Shown: positions 1 to 9,028, counted from the stretch's first letter. The stretch: DNA of 64,000 bases from JAZKBN01 sp040388605 (GCA_040388605.1 JAZKBN010000006.1:1-64000); one strand, 5' to 3'. The notes: generated by a model not told the origin, from the sequence alone. Made by a program: numbers and translations.

Positions 1-165
1 TGCCAGGGTTGGCGGGCGACGGTGGCGGGGACGATCGAGCGGCTCATTGCGCGGGAAAAACTTTTGCCAGCTCACATCTACCGATGCCGGGCTTGCTTTC
101 CAGCTTTCGTACAGTGTTTCCATGGCTGCCGTATCGGCATTGGCTATATATGAATATGCGTCCAT
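1..165 (-). CDS. sucA: 2-oxoglutarate dehydrogenase E1 component, N-terminus only
   Basis: The reading frame starting with ATG at 165-163 runs off the left edge (55 codons seen). The first ~37 residues match the start of 2-oxoglutarate dehydrogenase E1: a YIANAD segment, LYESWKASPASVDVSW, then QKFF. In the family this stretch precedes the thiamine-diphosphate domain and helps recruit E2; the enzyme makes succinyl-CoA in the TCA cycle. After QKFF (below about position 55) the translation turns arginine/proline-rich and no longer looks like E1, where EGFE-like residues are expected. I suspect a bad contig end there rather than a real variant. Identification rests only on this short N-terminus. 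Confidence 0.75.
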   Translation of the reverse strand, partial: MDAYSYIANADTAAMETLYESWKASPASVDVSWQKFFPRNEPLDRPRHRRPPTLA

Positions 166-493
166 TTTGGCGTTGAAAAGCAGGGTAATTAATGTGCTTA
201 ACAGCCGTAAATGTAAACTGATTTAAAATAAGATAAAAACCGTATATGCGCATACACGAATTAAGTTCATTTACAGTATGTTGAGTTGATAATTAAACCT
301 TTAATTGAGGTTTTTTACTTAAAAAACAGGACAGAATTTGATCAGAATGAATGAAAAATAATTGAAAGAAGGTTAAGTAATGAGCTTCAACCGAACAATT
401 CAGGTAGTTGCTCAAATTAGGCTAAGAGTTCAGGTTTGTTACATATTTAACAGCGGATACATAGGATTTGATTTTAGCCAAATCTGAGGTTAG
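166..493. other. Noncoding stretch upstream of sucA
   Basis: An AT-rich gap between the sucA start and the end of the mazF remnant, both on the minus strand. It must hold the sucA promoter, but I found no convincing TAnnTTTG element on the minus strand. No RNA gene or hairpin with a T-run is evident. Confidence 0.5.
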
Positions 494-833
494 TTAAATT
501 CCAAGTAAAGCCTTCAGCTTTTTCTCAAGTTCCAAAAGCTTTACAGTATTAAGACTACCTTTTTGTTCGATCAGGCGATTATTGTCAATAGCCCTAATTT
601 GATCTGCAAGTATATCTGATGCAACCTCGTTTCCGCATTCATCCTTTAAAAGGCGTATTCGGAGTAAGTTTTCGGGTTTTAGCTTTGAGGTCAAAGGGCA
701 AACAACTGTAGAGGGGGTGCCCTACCTGATTTAAAAAATCTGTTTGTATAACTACAACCGGCCTGATTTTACCCGGCTCTGTACCCCTGCCCGGATCAAG
801 ATTAGCCATCCAAACCTGTCCACGTTTAATCAT
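494..833 (-). pseudogene. mazF: MazF/PemK-type toxin, frameshifted
   Basis: Two minus-strand frames together encode one ~112-residue MazF/PemK-type mRNA interferase. The first (from 833) has the family N-terminus: KRGQVWMANLDPGRGTEPGK followed by IRPVVVIQTDFLNQVGHP. The second (to 494) gives CPLTSKLKPENLLRIRLL, then SDILADQIRAIDNNRL, and ends in LKALLGI. The frames meet at a run of five G at 713-717 (C5 in the coding sense). Removing one C restores a continuous protein reading GHPSTVVCPLTSKL at the join. As written, translation stops at 64 residues and lacks the C-terminal half. This is either a real inactivating slip or a homopolymer sequencing error. The start overlaps the upstream antitoxin gene by 8 bases, the usual mazEF arrangement. 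Confidence 0.8.
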
Positions 834-1077
834 ATAGTTCAGGAAGCTGCTCGAACTCAGCTAAAACATTCATGCTTTCTTCCCGACACAAAACACTTGC
901 TTTTGCAAATTGTAAGGCAAGTTCTTTGTTTTCAGTACTTTGCTCCTGAAGCATTATTTTATTGTAAAAAGTCAAAGCAAGGCTAATGTATTTGTCTCTT
1001 GTGGTTCCTGCTTCTTTAGATAATTTTTCGGTTTCCTGAAGAATAAAATCTTCCATTTGAAGTGTTATAGCTGTCAT
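826..1077 (-). CDS. MazE-like antitoxin of a type II toxin-antitoxin pair
   Basis: An 83-residue protein encoded directly upstream of, and overlapping, the mazF remnant. The N-terminus (MTAITLQMEDFILQETEKLS) looks like a short ribbon-helix-helix DNA-binding segment: a hydrophobic strand, a helix, then EAGTTRDKYISLAL. The acidic C-terminal part (LAEFEQLPELYD) could wrap the toxin. The call depends mostly on position: small gene, 8-base overlap, toxin next. No close family is recognised by eye. If the toxin is truly broken, this antitoxin is an orphan. Confidence 0.65.
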   Translation of the reverse strand: MTAITLQMEDFILQETEKLSKEAGTTRDKYISLALTFYNKIMLQEQSTENKELALQFAKASVLCREESMNVLAEFEQLPELYD

Positions 1078-1163
1078 AGTGCTGCTGATTATAAGTACTT
1101 TTATATAGAACTCCCCGAAGCTTTACAAATTTAATAAGTATTTTAATGTATAACAACAGTATC

Positions 1164-1880
1164 TCACGGTATCCCTATATACTTATGGCTTTGCAGCGTA
1201 AGCCTCCATTTTGGGTTGGCCATTACAAAATCGCTCATAAGGGGCAGCATTTCTTCGCGTTTGCTCCATTCGGGCTGCAGGTAGAGCCTGCAATCGGGGC
1301 TCAGCTTAGCTGCTTCCTGCTCCGCAAAGGCAAAATCTGATTTGTTGTAAACAATGGCTTTCAGCTCATTGGCTGCCGTGTAAATCCCGGGCAGGGGTGC
1401 CTTAAACTTCTTCGGCGACAGGCAGATCCAATTCCAGGTTCCGCTGAGCGGGTGTGCGCCCGATGTTTCTATATTGGTTTCAAAGCCGGCCTTTTGCAAA
1501 GCCTCTGTAAGCGGACCTAAGGGGTGCATAAGGGGCTCGCCTCCGGTTATTACGGCCAATCGGCCGGGGTGCTTCAGGGCATCGGCAACAAGTGTATCTA
1601 TATGCATTTTAGGATGCGCATCAGCATCCCAGCTGTCTTTCACATCGCACCAATGGCAACCCACATCGCAGCCGCCGAGGCGTATAAAGTAGGCAGCACG
1701 GCCCTGGTGGAAACCCTCACCCTGTAAAGTGTAAAATTGCTCCATCACCGGCAGCACAAAGCCAGGCAGATAATTGGTAGAATAACCGGCACCATCGGCA
1801 GAATCAGAACCGGGATTGCCGGGCTGAGCTGCTTTACCGGCAGGTACGGCTGTTGATATTTGTGGCGCAGGATTGAACAT
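1164..1880 (-). CDS. queE: 7-carboxy-7-deazaguanine synthase (radical SAM)
   Basis: Converts 6-carboxy-tetrahydropterin to 7-carboxy-7-deazaguanine in queuosine/preQ0 synthesis. Visible are the substrate-side FYTLQGEG motif and the cluster-binding C-x3-C-x2-C motif typical of QueE (Cys71, Cys75, Cys78 from the longest start, in GGCDVGCHWCD). TGGEP (SAM-binding GGE) and a NIETSG motif follow. From the first ATG the protein has 238 residues with a low-complexity Pro/Gly/Ala/Ser N-terminus. Family members usually begin just before the VMEQFYTLQGEG stretch, so the true start may be the GTG/ATG codons around 1757-1743, giving about 193 residues. A minus-strand TACCTTTG element at 1885-1892 also favours an internal start. 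Confidence 0.88.
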   Translation of the reverse strand: MFNPAPQISTAVPAGKAAQPGNPGSDSADGAGYSTNYLPGFVLPVMEQFYTLQGEGFHQGRAAYFIRLGGCDVGCHWCDVKDSWDADAHPKMHIDTLVADALKHPGRLAVITGGEPLMHPLGPLTEALQKAGFETNIETSGAHPLSGTWNWICLSPKKFKAPLPGIYTAANELKAIVYNKSDFAFAEQEAAKLSPDCRLYLQPEWSKREEMLPLMSDFVMANPKWRLTLQSHKYIGIP

Positions 1881-1884
1881 AATA

Positions 1885-1892
1885 CAAAGGTA
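1885..1892 (-). promoter_or_regulatory. Putative -7 element (TACCTTTG) for queE
   Basis: Read on the minus strand this is TACCTTTG, matching the Bacteroidota TAnnTTTG -7 consensus. It lies only 5 bases upstream of the longest queE start, so a transcript from it would begin at or inside that ATG. I saw no clear -33 element at the usual spacing. Confidence 0.35.
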
Positions 1893-1928
1893 CGTAAAAA
1901 GCAGGAACGGGCTTTGCCGGCAAAATCT

Positions 1929-1936
1929 TACCTTTG
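1929..1936 (+). promoter_or_regulatory. Possible -7 element (TACCTTTG) upstream of gcdH
   Basis: TACCTTTG on the plus strand in the queE/gcdH divergent region, about 140 bases before the gcdH start. The nearest upstream TTG is only 12 bases away, shorter than usual, so this is a weak call. Confidence 0.28.
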
Positions 1937-2076
1937 CGGCCGGAACCGGTTGTTTACGGAGAAAACTGTTCCGCTTACAGCATTGGTTAGGGTAGTGGCT
2001 CGCATTTTAAGAGCCTTAAACCGGTAACCCTTTGCTGTAAGAATTTGTTACGAACCCAAAAATCAAACACAAATAA

Positions 2077-3288
2077 ATGCTTGCTACTGCCGAAACAATA
2101 CACCGACGCACAGCCGCCGATACCTTCGAATCGCCTGACTTTTACGAATTAGACGACCTGCTGACCGAAGAGCATAAGCTCATACGTTCCAGCGTGCGCG
2201 ACTTCGTAAAACGCGAAATTAGCCCCATTATTGAAGACTGCTGCCAGAATAACCTGTTCCCCGAGTATATGGTGAAAAAGTTTGGGGAAGTTGGCGCCTT
2301 CGGTCCGACTATACCGGAGCAATACGGAGGCGGAGGCCTTGATTATATTGCTTACGGCCTCATTATGCAGGAAATAGAGCGCGGAGACAGCGGTATGCGC
2401 AGCACTGTATCGGTACAGAGCTCATTGGTGATGTACCCAATTTACGCTTTCGGGAACGAGGCGCAACGCAACAAATACCTGCCCGGCCTCGCATCCGGAG
2501 AATTGCTTGGCTGTTTCGGCTTAACTGAGCCTGACCACGGCAGCAACCCCAGCGGCATGGTTACAAACTTCCGCGACATGGGCGATCATTACCTGCTCAA
2601 CGGCGCTAAAATGTGGATCAGCAACAGCCCCAAAGCAGATCTTGCCGTAGTATGGGCCAAAAGCGAAGAAGGCCGAATACACGGCCTTGTTGTTGAACGC
2701 GGCATGGAGGGTTTTACAACTCCTGAAACACATGGCAAATGGAGCCTGCGCGCCTCATGCACCGGTGAGCTGGTGTTTGATAATGTGAAGGTACCTAAGG
2801 AAAACCTGCTGCCCAATAAATCAGGCCTGGGCGCACCATTACAATGCCTCGACAGCGCACGTTTCGGAATTGCATGGGGAGCCATTGGCGCAGCCATGGA
2901 TTGTTATGAATCGGCACGCCGCTATGCGGCTGAGCGCATTCAGTTCGGCAAGCCTATTGCAAGCTTCCAGCTCGTGCAAAAGAAACTTGCTGAGATGCTT
3001 ACCGAGATTACAAAGGCACAATTGCTCGCCCTTCGCCTGGGTCAGCTGAAAAATGAAGGCCGTGCCACAACCGCCCAAATCAGCATGGCCAAGCGTAACA
3101 ATGTGGATATGGCACTGCATATTGCCCGCGAAGCCCGCCAGATTCACGGCGGCATGGGCATTACCGGCGAATACCCAATCATGCGCCACATGATGAATCT
3201 TGAATCGGTTATTACCTACGAGGGAACACATGATATTCACCTGCTCATACTCGGTAACGAGATAACGGGGATTCCGGCGTTTAAATAG
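2077..3288 (+). CDS. gcdH: Glutaryl-CoA dehydrogenase (acyl-CoA dehydrogenase family)
   Basis: A 403-residue FAD flavoprotein that oxidises and decarboxylates glutaryl-CoA to crotonyl-CoA in lysine/tryptophan breakdown. Hallmarks in order: PEQYGGGGLDYIAYG; the FAD/substrate segment CFGLTEPDHGSNP; the WISNSP strand; a C-terminal helical domain with AERIQFGKPIASFQLVQKKL; and MGITGEYPIMRHMMNLESV leading into TYEGTHDIH. The Glu in TYEGTHDIH (residue 382) matches the catalytic base of glutaryl-CoA dehydrogenases, and the ending TGIPAF is also typical of this subfamily rather than of short-chain acyl-CoA dehydrogenases. Length is normal. It is transcribed alone and ends in a strong hairpin facing the NHL array. 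Substrate specificity is inferred from family resemblance. Confidence 0.85.
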   Translation: MLATAETIHRRTAADTFESPDFYELDDLLTEEHKLIRSSVRDFVKREISPIIEDCCQNNLFPEYMVKKFGEVGAFGPTIPEQYGGGGLDYIAYGLIMQEIERGDSGMRSTVSVQSSLVMYPIYAFGNEAQRNKYLPGLASGELLGCFGLTEPDHGSNPSGMVTNFRDMGDHYLLNGAKMWISNSPKADLAVVWAKSEEGRIHGLVVERGMEGFTTPETHGKWSLRASCTGELVFDNVKVPKENLLPNKSGLGAPLQCLDSARFGIAWGAIGAAMDCYESARRYAAERIQFGKPIASFQLVQKKLAEMLTEITKAQLLALRLGQLKNEGRATTAQISMAKRNNVDMALHIAREARQIHGGMGITGEYPIMRHMMNLESVITYEGTHDIHLLILGNEITGIPAFK

Positions 3289-3305
3289 AAATTAAGTTTC
3301 CCGGA

Positions 3306-3361
3306 AACAGAAAGCCCTGCTATTGTCAAATTATGCTTTGACTTTAGCAGGGCTTTCTGTT
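3306..3361. terminator. Long bidirectional hairpin between gcdH and NHL gene 1
   Basis: A perfect 17-base stem (3306-3322 with 3345-3361, core AGAAAGCCCTGC) encloses a second 6-base stem (GTCAAA/TTTGAC). It sits between convergent genes and can serve both. There is no long T-run on either side. Confidence 0.7.
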
Positions 3362-3404
3362 ATACAGGACGTAATTTACTTATACCCGGCAATAGTTTAA
3401 TACA

Positions 3405-6107
3405 TCAATCAGTTTTAACAAGCGTCAACTGCCTGCCTTCAGCAAACAGCCTGTAAATGCCTGCCGGAATATTCTGAATATTCACAGGCGTTTCGGCACT
3501 GAAACGACCCCTAAATATAGTTTGCCCCAAGCTGTTAATAATGGTGATTGGTGATTGTTCACTAAGCCCTTTAATGGTAAATAAACCTGTATTCGGGTTA
3601 GGTGAAATGCTCAAATTTGACGGGGCATTTTTATTAGAAATTCCCGTAATTATATATGGTAAAGATACTGCCGAAGTACACATGCCTTCACTTACTCCTG
3701 CCACAGTGTAGCTGCCTGGTTGCTGATCATAAATAAATGGCCCGTAATAACCTGTGAGCAGGGTATCGTTAAAGTACCATGCGTAGGTATCTGCATAAGG
3801 GCCTGCGCGTAAAGTGTCATTGTTCCGGCTTATAGTTGGGCGATCGGGGTAGGGTATATGGGTAATATGAACCGGAACCCCTACCGTGGATGTGCAGGAA
3901 CCATAAATAACTTTTACAGAATAATAACCTGTGTCTTTTGCATAAATATACGGCCCGAATTCACCGTTGCTCCATAGGAAACCATCGGCGTCAACCAAGT
4001 TAACTTTGCGTAAGATGCGTGGGTCTGCAACAATTAGATTATTATTATTGTCGGCACTTATAGCACCGGGTGCGAGAAAGCCGGCATATTTTCCTGTACT
4101 GTCTATATAATCGAATTTACCGCGCTCACCGGCCAATTCGGTTTGTAAACCTTCGCGGGTTATTTTCCTGATAAGACCTTGCGAATCGGAAAAGTACATG
4201 TTGCCCTTGGTGTCGAATGTAATTCCGGCGTTTGAAAATGCATTAATGCATGGATTATTATAGTTGCCGGTATATGAACTGTTTCCCAATGTTGTTACTC
4301 TTCCGTTAGGGCCCAATCTTCTTATCATGCCTCCGTCTGAAATGTAAATATTTGAGTCCGGGCTAAAAGAAACAGATGTAATTGAAGTAAACGAAGATGA
4401 ATCTGCCGGCCCGTCTGAATAGCCCGGAGTGCCCGTACCCGAAAATGTGCTTACAATGCCACCTGGAGTTATTTTTCTGATAACAAAATTACCATCTGAA
4501 ACATAGAGATTACCTGCCGGGTCGAAAACCAAATTTGTGGGGTAATTAAACAGGGCTTCATTTGCATTACCGTTAGTATATCCCTGAATACCTGCCTGAC
4601 CGGCAAATGTGCTGACAGTTCCGTCAGGAGTTATTTTTCGGATAGTATTGTTTCCGGCGTCTGCTACAAATACGTTACCATCATTGTCGCAGGCAATGCC
4701 CTGAGGGCCTTGAAATCTTGCTGCTCCTCCAACTCCGTCAGAAAAGCCATTGCCATTACCGCCTGCCACTGAATTTACCTGACCGGTTACAGATATTTTA
4801 CGAATTTCGTTTGCGTAGTTATCGCTTATGTAAATATTTCCGAATTTATCAGGGGCAATTTGGGTTATATTAAAAAAAGAAGCCTGTAAAGCAGGCCCGT
4901 TTTGCCTGTCGTTATAACCGATTCCGGAAAATGTAGCAGCGAGCCCGGCAATGCTCACTTTCCTGATATTCTGATTCAGGGCATCTGCAATGTATAGGAA
5001 ACCGTCGGGTCCGAAAGTGATTCCCAAAGGCATTGCAAAGCTCGCAGCTGAACCAAAACCGTCAGTATTGCCCCCCTGGCCGTCGCCGGAAATGGTAGTT
5101 ACCCGTAAGTCGGCTGTAATTTTCCTGATGTAGCCGGCGGCATTGTCAAAATATAAAACCCCGTCAGGTCCCCTTGTTATATGTAATGGTTTTCCAGTTT
5201 CTGCTGATAGGCCTATACCATCATTATTCCCGTTAACTCCGCTGCCTGCCAATGTTGATACTATGCCTGAAGTGCTTATTTTCCTGATTCTGTTATTCTT
5301 ATAATCGCAAACAATAAGATTACCTGTAAGGTCAAAGGTTAACCCGATTGGGTTGTCGAATTTTGCCGTGGATGCGCTTCCATCTATATAGCCTGCGCTT
5401 CCGGGAGTACCTGCAAATGTAGTTACCTGCCTGTCAGGAGTAATTTTACGAATGCAATGGTTACCATCTGCCACATAGAGGTTGCCGGCTGCATCTGTTG
5501 CCATACTTTGAATGTAATTAAACCGCGCGGCAATTCCTGTATCGTTACGGAAACCGGCGCTGAAAGCATCGCCGGCATAGGTGCTTACAATTCCGGAAGG
5601 AGATATCCTGCGAATACTGTGTGATTGCCTGGAGCCGACAAAAATATTACCCGCTAAATCTGTTGTAATGCAACCGGGATAAATGAATGAAGCATTTTCT
5701 AAATTTCCATCACGGACGAACATTCGGGCATAATTGTAAGGCGACCCTGAAAAAGTGCTCACCTGGCCGGCAGTACTAATCTTTCTTATTAAGCCGTTCC
5801 CGGCATCGGCAATGTACATATTGCCGGTTTGGTCAAAGGTCAGGCCTTCAGGTGTTCGGTAAGTGGCAATGGCAGCAGGGCCGTTTGACTTGCCGTAAAT
5901 TGTACCGGCAAAGGTGCTTACGCGGCCGTAAGCAGTTGGGGCTTCAAGCTTTATGCTGTCGCCTATGCAGAAACGGGTTGGTAAACAGGTTGAAATAACC
6001 GAAGGCGGGCATAACCGCTGCCCGAAAGCAGCGGTTATGAAAGCCGGCAGTAACAGGGCGAAAATCCCCGGAAAAAGGAAAGGTGCAATTTGTTTTATAT
6101 GGTACAC
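3405..6107 (-). CDS. Secreted 12-repeat NHL protein with T9SS sorting domain (array member 1)
   Basis: 900 residues from a GTG start, with an N-terminal hydrophobic signal peptide. A C-x7-C-x5-C module (LCPPSVISTCLPTRFC, then GDS) precedes the first repeat. Twelve repeats follow, each built around a core like IRKITPDGTVSTFAG and a DGxxxxARF / GNLYVSDGN block, characteristic of NHL-type beta-propeller blades. The tenth is short (VTTLG) and followed by GNYNNPC. The C-terminal part has two Ig-like segments (FLWSNGEFGPYIYAKDTGYY; YAWYFNDTLL) and a T9SS type A sorting tail (ISPNPNTGLFTIKGL to IYRLFAEGRQLTLVKTD). It should be exported by Sec, cross the outer membrane through T9SS and stay surface-bound or be released. 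It is the most divergent of the five paralogs and lies 46 bases after member 2, so the two may be co-transcribed. Substrate unknown. Confidence 0.85.
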   Translation of the reverse strand: MYHIKQIAPFLFPGIFALLLPAFITAAFGQRLCPPSVISTCLPTRFCIGDSIKLEAPTAYGRVSTFAGTIYGKSNGPAAIATYRTPEGLTFDQTGNMYIADAGNGLIRKISTAGQVSTFSGSPYNYARMFVRDGNLENASFIYPGCITTDLAGNIFVGSRQSHSIRRISPSGIVSTYAGDAFSAGFRNDTGIAARFNYIQSMATDAAGNLYVADGNHCIRKITPDRQVTTFAGTPGSAGYIDGSASTAKFDNPIGLTFDLTGNLIVCDYKNNRIRKISTSGIVSTLAGSGVNGNNDGIGLSAETGKPLHITRGPDGVLYFDNAAGYIRKITADLRVTTISGDGQGGNTDGFGSAASFAMPLGITFGPDGFLYIADALNQNIRKVSIAGLAATFSGIGYNDRQNGPALQASFFNITQIAPDKFGNIYISDNYANEIRKISVTGQVNSVAGGNGNGFSDGVGGAARFQGPQGIACDNDGNVFVADAGNNTIRKITPDGTVSTFAGQAGIQGYTNGNANEALFNYPTNLVFDPAGNLYVSDGNFVIRKITPGGIVSTFSGTGTPGYSDGPADSSSFTSITSVSFSPDSNIYISDGGMIRRLGPNGRVTTLGNSSYTGNYNNPCINAFSNAGITFDTKGNMYFSDSQGLIRKITREGLQTELAGERGKFDYIDSTGKYAGFLAPGAISADNNNNLIVADPRILRKVNLVDADGFLWSNGEFGPYIYAKDTGYYSVKVIYGSCTSTVGVPVHITHIPYPDRPTISRNNDTLRAGPYADTYAWYFNDTLLTGYYGPFIYDQQPGSYTVAGVSEGMCTSAVSLPYIITGISNKNAPSNLSISPNPNTGLFTIKGLSEQSPITIINSLGQTIFRGRFSAETPVNIQNIPAGIYRLFAEGRQLTLVKTD

Positions 6108-6153
6108 TGAAAATGTTTTTTTAAGAAGGTGACCCTTTGCGCGTAAATGCAGT

Positions 6154-8937
6154 TTACTCCGCTTTTACAACAGATACCTGCCTGTCTTCCGCAATAAGCC
6201 TGTATATACCTGCAGGCAGGTTTTGCAAATCAATTTGCGAATTGCCGTTTGCAATGCCATTGAATACTGACCGGCCTATGCTGTTAATTATGCGAATATT
6301 TGTTTGTTTCTCAAGGCCATGCAATGTGAATAAGCCTTTGCTTGGGTTAGGAACAACATTCAATGCCACTCGATTGTATTTTCCTTCAATGCTGTTTACT
6401 ACAACCGGTTCAGATACTGCGGAGCTGCAGGCCACGTCACTCAGGCCGTTATTTACAGCAACCACTGTTACTGTACCTTCAGTTATACCGGTCAGGAAAT
6501 GTTCAACGGTAGAAGTGTATTCAGCGCCATCAAGATACCAAACATAATGGTAAGTTGAATCTCCTGATACACTGTTAACTGAAAGGCTATCGTTAGATAA
6601 GGTCAGGCCCGGCTTTGCAGGCATTGGAGTTACAACAACCGAAACCGCATTGCTTGCCGCACTGGTGCAGGTTCCGTAAATGGTTCTCACACTGTAGTCA
6701 CCCGTTTGCTTTGCAGTAATGTTTTGGGTGGTGGCTCCGTTGCTCCAAAGATAACCGGTTGCATTCACCATATTTACTTTCCTGATTCGGCGTGTATAGG
6801 TATCTGCAACCAGCATATTGTTGTCGCTGTCGAAAGCCATGCCGCCAATGCCGTAAAAACGGGCATCGGTGTAATCACCGTCAACGAGGCCATGCTCAGT
6901 TTCGCTGCCGGCAATGGTGGTTAATATTCCCTTGCGACTGATTTTTTTAATAACAGACATTCTAAGGTTTTGGGCAGGATTCGAAGCATCTATTGCTGTA
7001 ATATACATATCACCGTTTCGGTCGAAAGCCAGTTTTTCTATTACCATGCCAAAATCAAGGCAGGTGCTGTTGTAATCGCCGAGCATCAGGCCCTGCCCCA
7101 ATGGGCCGGTACCTAAGGTAGTTACTTCGCCGTTTAATGAAATGCGCCTGATAAAAGACACTTCAGCAGCATAAAAATAACCGTCGGGTCCCCATGCCAG
7201 GCTTCTAATGCCGTTGAATTCAGCCGCAGAACCTATGCCGTCCCTAATTCCGGCAAGGGTAGGGTTCCCGGCAAAGGTTGTTACAAGGCCGGAGGGAGTA
7301 ATTTTCCTGATGCAGCGGCCACCCTGATCTGATACATATAAATTGCCGGCGGGGTCGAAGGCCATAGCGTTTGCCTGGTCAAACTTTGCAGCTGCACCCT
7401 GACCATCAGCATAACCTCTGTTAATGTAACTGCCGGCAATTGTACTTACAGTACCTGCCGGGGAAATTTTTCTTATCAGGGTTCCATCATAATCAACAAT
7501 ATAAACATTGCCATCGTCGCCTGCTGAAATACCTCCGGTACCGGCCATGCTAACAGTATCGCCTGTGCCGTCTATAACCAGGTAGTTGTTTGCATTACCG
7601 CCGGCTAAGGTACTTACAAGACCGGCAGGTGTGATTTTACGGACTCTTGGTACATATTCCCTGCCATCCACAACATAAAGATTTCCCGCCCGGTCAAAAG
7701 ATAATCCTGTAGCACCGGTAAAAGTTGCAACTGAGAGATCGCCGTTTTGGGGCATGTTATAAGCTATACCCGCATAAGTGCTTACCACTCCGGTCGGTGT
7801 AATTTTCCTGATTGCGTTATTATCGGCATCTGCAACAAACAGGTCGCCGGCAGAATTAAATGCCATGCCTAAAGGATAACCAAAGGAAGCTTGTGCCCCG
7901 GTGCCGTTTACATTACCGTGAACACCGTTGCCGGCAAATTTGCTCACTACCCCGGCGGGTGTAATTTTTCTTATATAAAGGCCGTCACTTACAAATATAT
8001 TCCCCGAAGCGTCAACTGCGAGGTTTTCGAGAAAATCGAAAGTAGCAGCTGTACCCGTACCGTCCATGTTTCCGGAGGTGCCGTTTCCTGCTATGGTGCT
8101 TACAACACCTGAAAGTGTTATTTTCCTTACTCTGCGATTATCCCTGTCGCAAACTACAAGGTTTCCGTCGCGGTCAAATGCAATTGCTGCAGGTTTGTTA
8201 AACCTGGCGGCGGTATCTCCGTCGGCAAATCCGGCTATGCCGGGTTTGCCTGCAATGGTGCTGACCAAGCCGGCCGGTGTAATTTTACGAATGCAATGGT
8301 TTCCCATATCTGAAACATACAGGTTGCCCGCAGCATCTCTTACCATACCTGCAATGCCGGTAAACCTTGCAGCCGTTAATGTATCGTCTTTGTAGCTTTG
8401 GTCATAAGGGTTTCCAACAAATTCAGTTATCATACCTCCGGAAATTCTTCGAATTGAATGCTGAAATATGCCGCATTGGAATATGCTGCCGTCATTGTTA
8501 AATACCATTAATCCCGGAACCGGGAACCTGGCTTCATTCAATGGTCCGTCGGCCCAACCTTCTTCGGAATAGCTGAACGGGCTGCCGCCAAATGTGCTCA
8601 CCATGCCATCTGTACTAATTTTACGTATGCAACTGTTCCCTTCATCGCCAATAAACATGTTTCCTGAAGGGTCAAATGCAACCGTTCTGGGGCCATAAAA
8701 CTGCGCAGTTTGCAGGTTTCCGTTTAGGTTACCGAAGGTATGCCCGGCATAAGTGCTTACATGTCCGTAAGCTGTAGGTGCATCCAGTTTAAGGCTGTCG
8801 GTACTGCAGAAATTGCTTGCCTTACAAGCCTTTAAAGCCGGCGTTGGGCAGGTTTGTGCATAGCTAAGGCCGACATGTAAGGCCATGCCGCACGTTGTTA
8901 AAAAGGTAATGGCAAGTAATTTTAAAGAAGTTTTCAT
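6154..8937 (-). CDS. Secreted 12-repeat NHL protein with T9SS sorting domain (array member 2)
   Basis: The start is placed at the ATG at 8937 (927 residues) because it opens a clean signal peptide (MKTSLKLLAITFLTTCGMAL, then LSYAQ); a longer frame adds 19 unlikely residues. Layout: signal peptide, C-x7-C-x5-C module (CPTPALKACKASNFC), twelve NHL-like repeats, the conserved short tenth repeat followed by GDYNSTC, Ig-like segments (GYLWSNGATTQNITAKQTG; YHYVWYLDGAEY) and a T9SS tail (VVPNPSKGLFTLHGLEKQ to VSVVKAE). Its first quarter is nearly the same as member 3, for instance FGGSPFSYSEEGWADGP against FGGSPYSYAEEGWADGP, pointing to recent duplication or exchange. Beta-propeller folding is inferred from the repeat; the bound partner is unknown. 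Confidence 0.86.
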   Translation of the reverse strand: MKTSLKLLAITFLTTCGMALHVGLSYAQTCPTPALKACKASNFCSTDSLKLDAPTAYGHVSTYAGHTFGNLNGNLQTAQFYGPRTVAFDPSGNMFIGDEGNSCIRKISTDGMVSTFGGSPFSYSEEGWADGPLNEARFPVPGLMVFNNDGSIFQCGIFQHSIRRISGGMITEFVGNPYDQSYKDDTLTAARFTGIAGMVRDAAGNLYVSDMGNHCIRKITPAGLVSTIAGKPGIAGFADGDTAARFNKPAAIAFDRDGNLVVCDRDNRRVRKITLSGVVSTIAGNGTSGNMDGTGTAATFDFLENLAVDASGNIFVSDGLYIRKITPAGVVSKFAGNGVHGNVNGTGAQASFGYPLGMAFNSAGDLFVADADNNAIRKITPTGVVSTYAGIAYNMPQNGDLSVATFTGATGLSFDRAGNLYVVDGREYVPRVRKITPAGLVSTLAGGNANNYLVIDGTGDTVSMAGTGGISAGDDGNVYIVDYDGTLIRKISPAGTVSTIAGSYINRGYADGQGAAAKFDQANAMAFDPAGNLYVSDQGGRCIRKITPSGLVTTFAGNPTLAGIRDGIGSAAEFNGIRSLAWGPDGYFYAAEVSFIRRISLNGEVTTLGTGPLGQGLMLGDYNSTCLDFGMVIEKLAFDRNGDMYITAIDASNPAQNLRMSVIKKISRKGILTTIAGSETEHGLVDGDYTDARFYGIGGMAFDSDNNMLVADTYTRRIRKVNMVNATGYLWSNGATTQNITAKQTGDYSVRTIYGTCTSAASNAVSVVVTPMPAKPGLTLSNDSLSVNSVSGDSTYHYVWYLDGAEYTSTVEHFLTGITEGTVTVVAVNNGLSDVACSSAVSEPVVVNSIEGKYNRVALNVVPNPSKGLFTLHGLEKQTNIRIINSIGRSVFNGIANGNSQIDLQNLPAGIYRLIAEDRQVSVVKAE

Positions 8938-9028
8938 AAATATAAAGATTTGGGAAATGATTGATTTATTCAGGCATTTAAGCCTGTTAAGCAAGTGATT
9001 TTAATTAATTATTGGAATGTTTAATTAT

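Noticed and set aside
44..253. 69-codon frame on the minus strand
   Set aside because: It overlaps the sucA start in another frame and has no family-like features; the sucA frame explains the region.
744..986. 80-codon plus-strand frame
   Set aside because: It lies opposite the mazEF-type genes and is a shadow.
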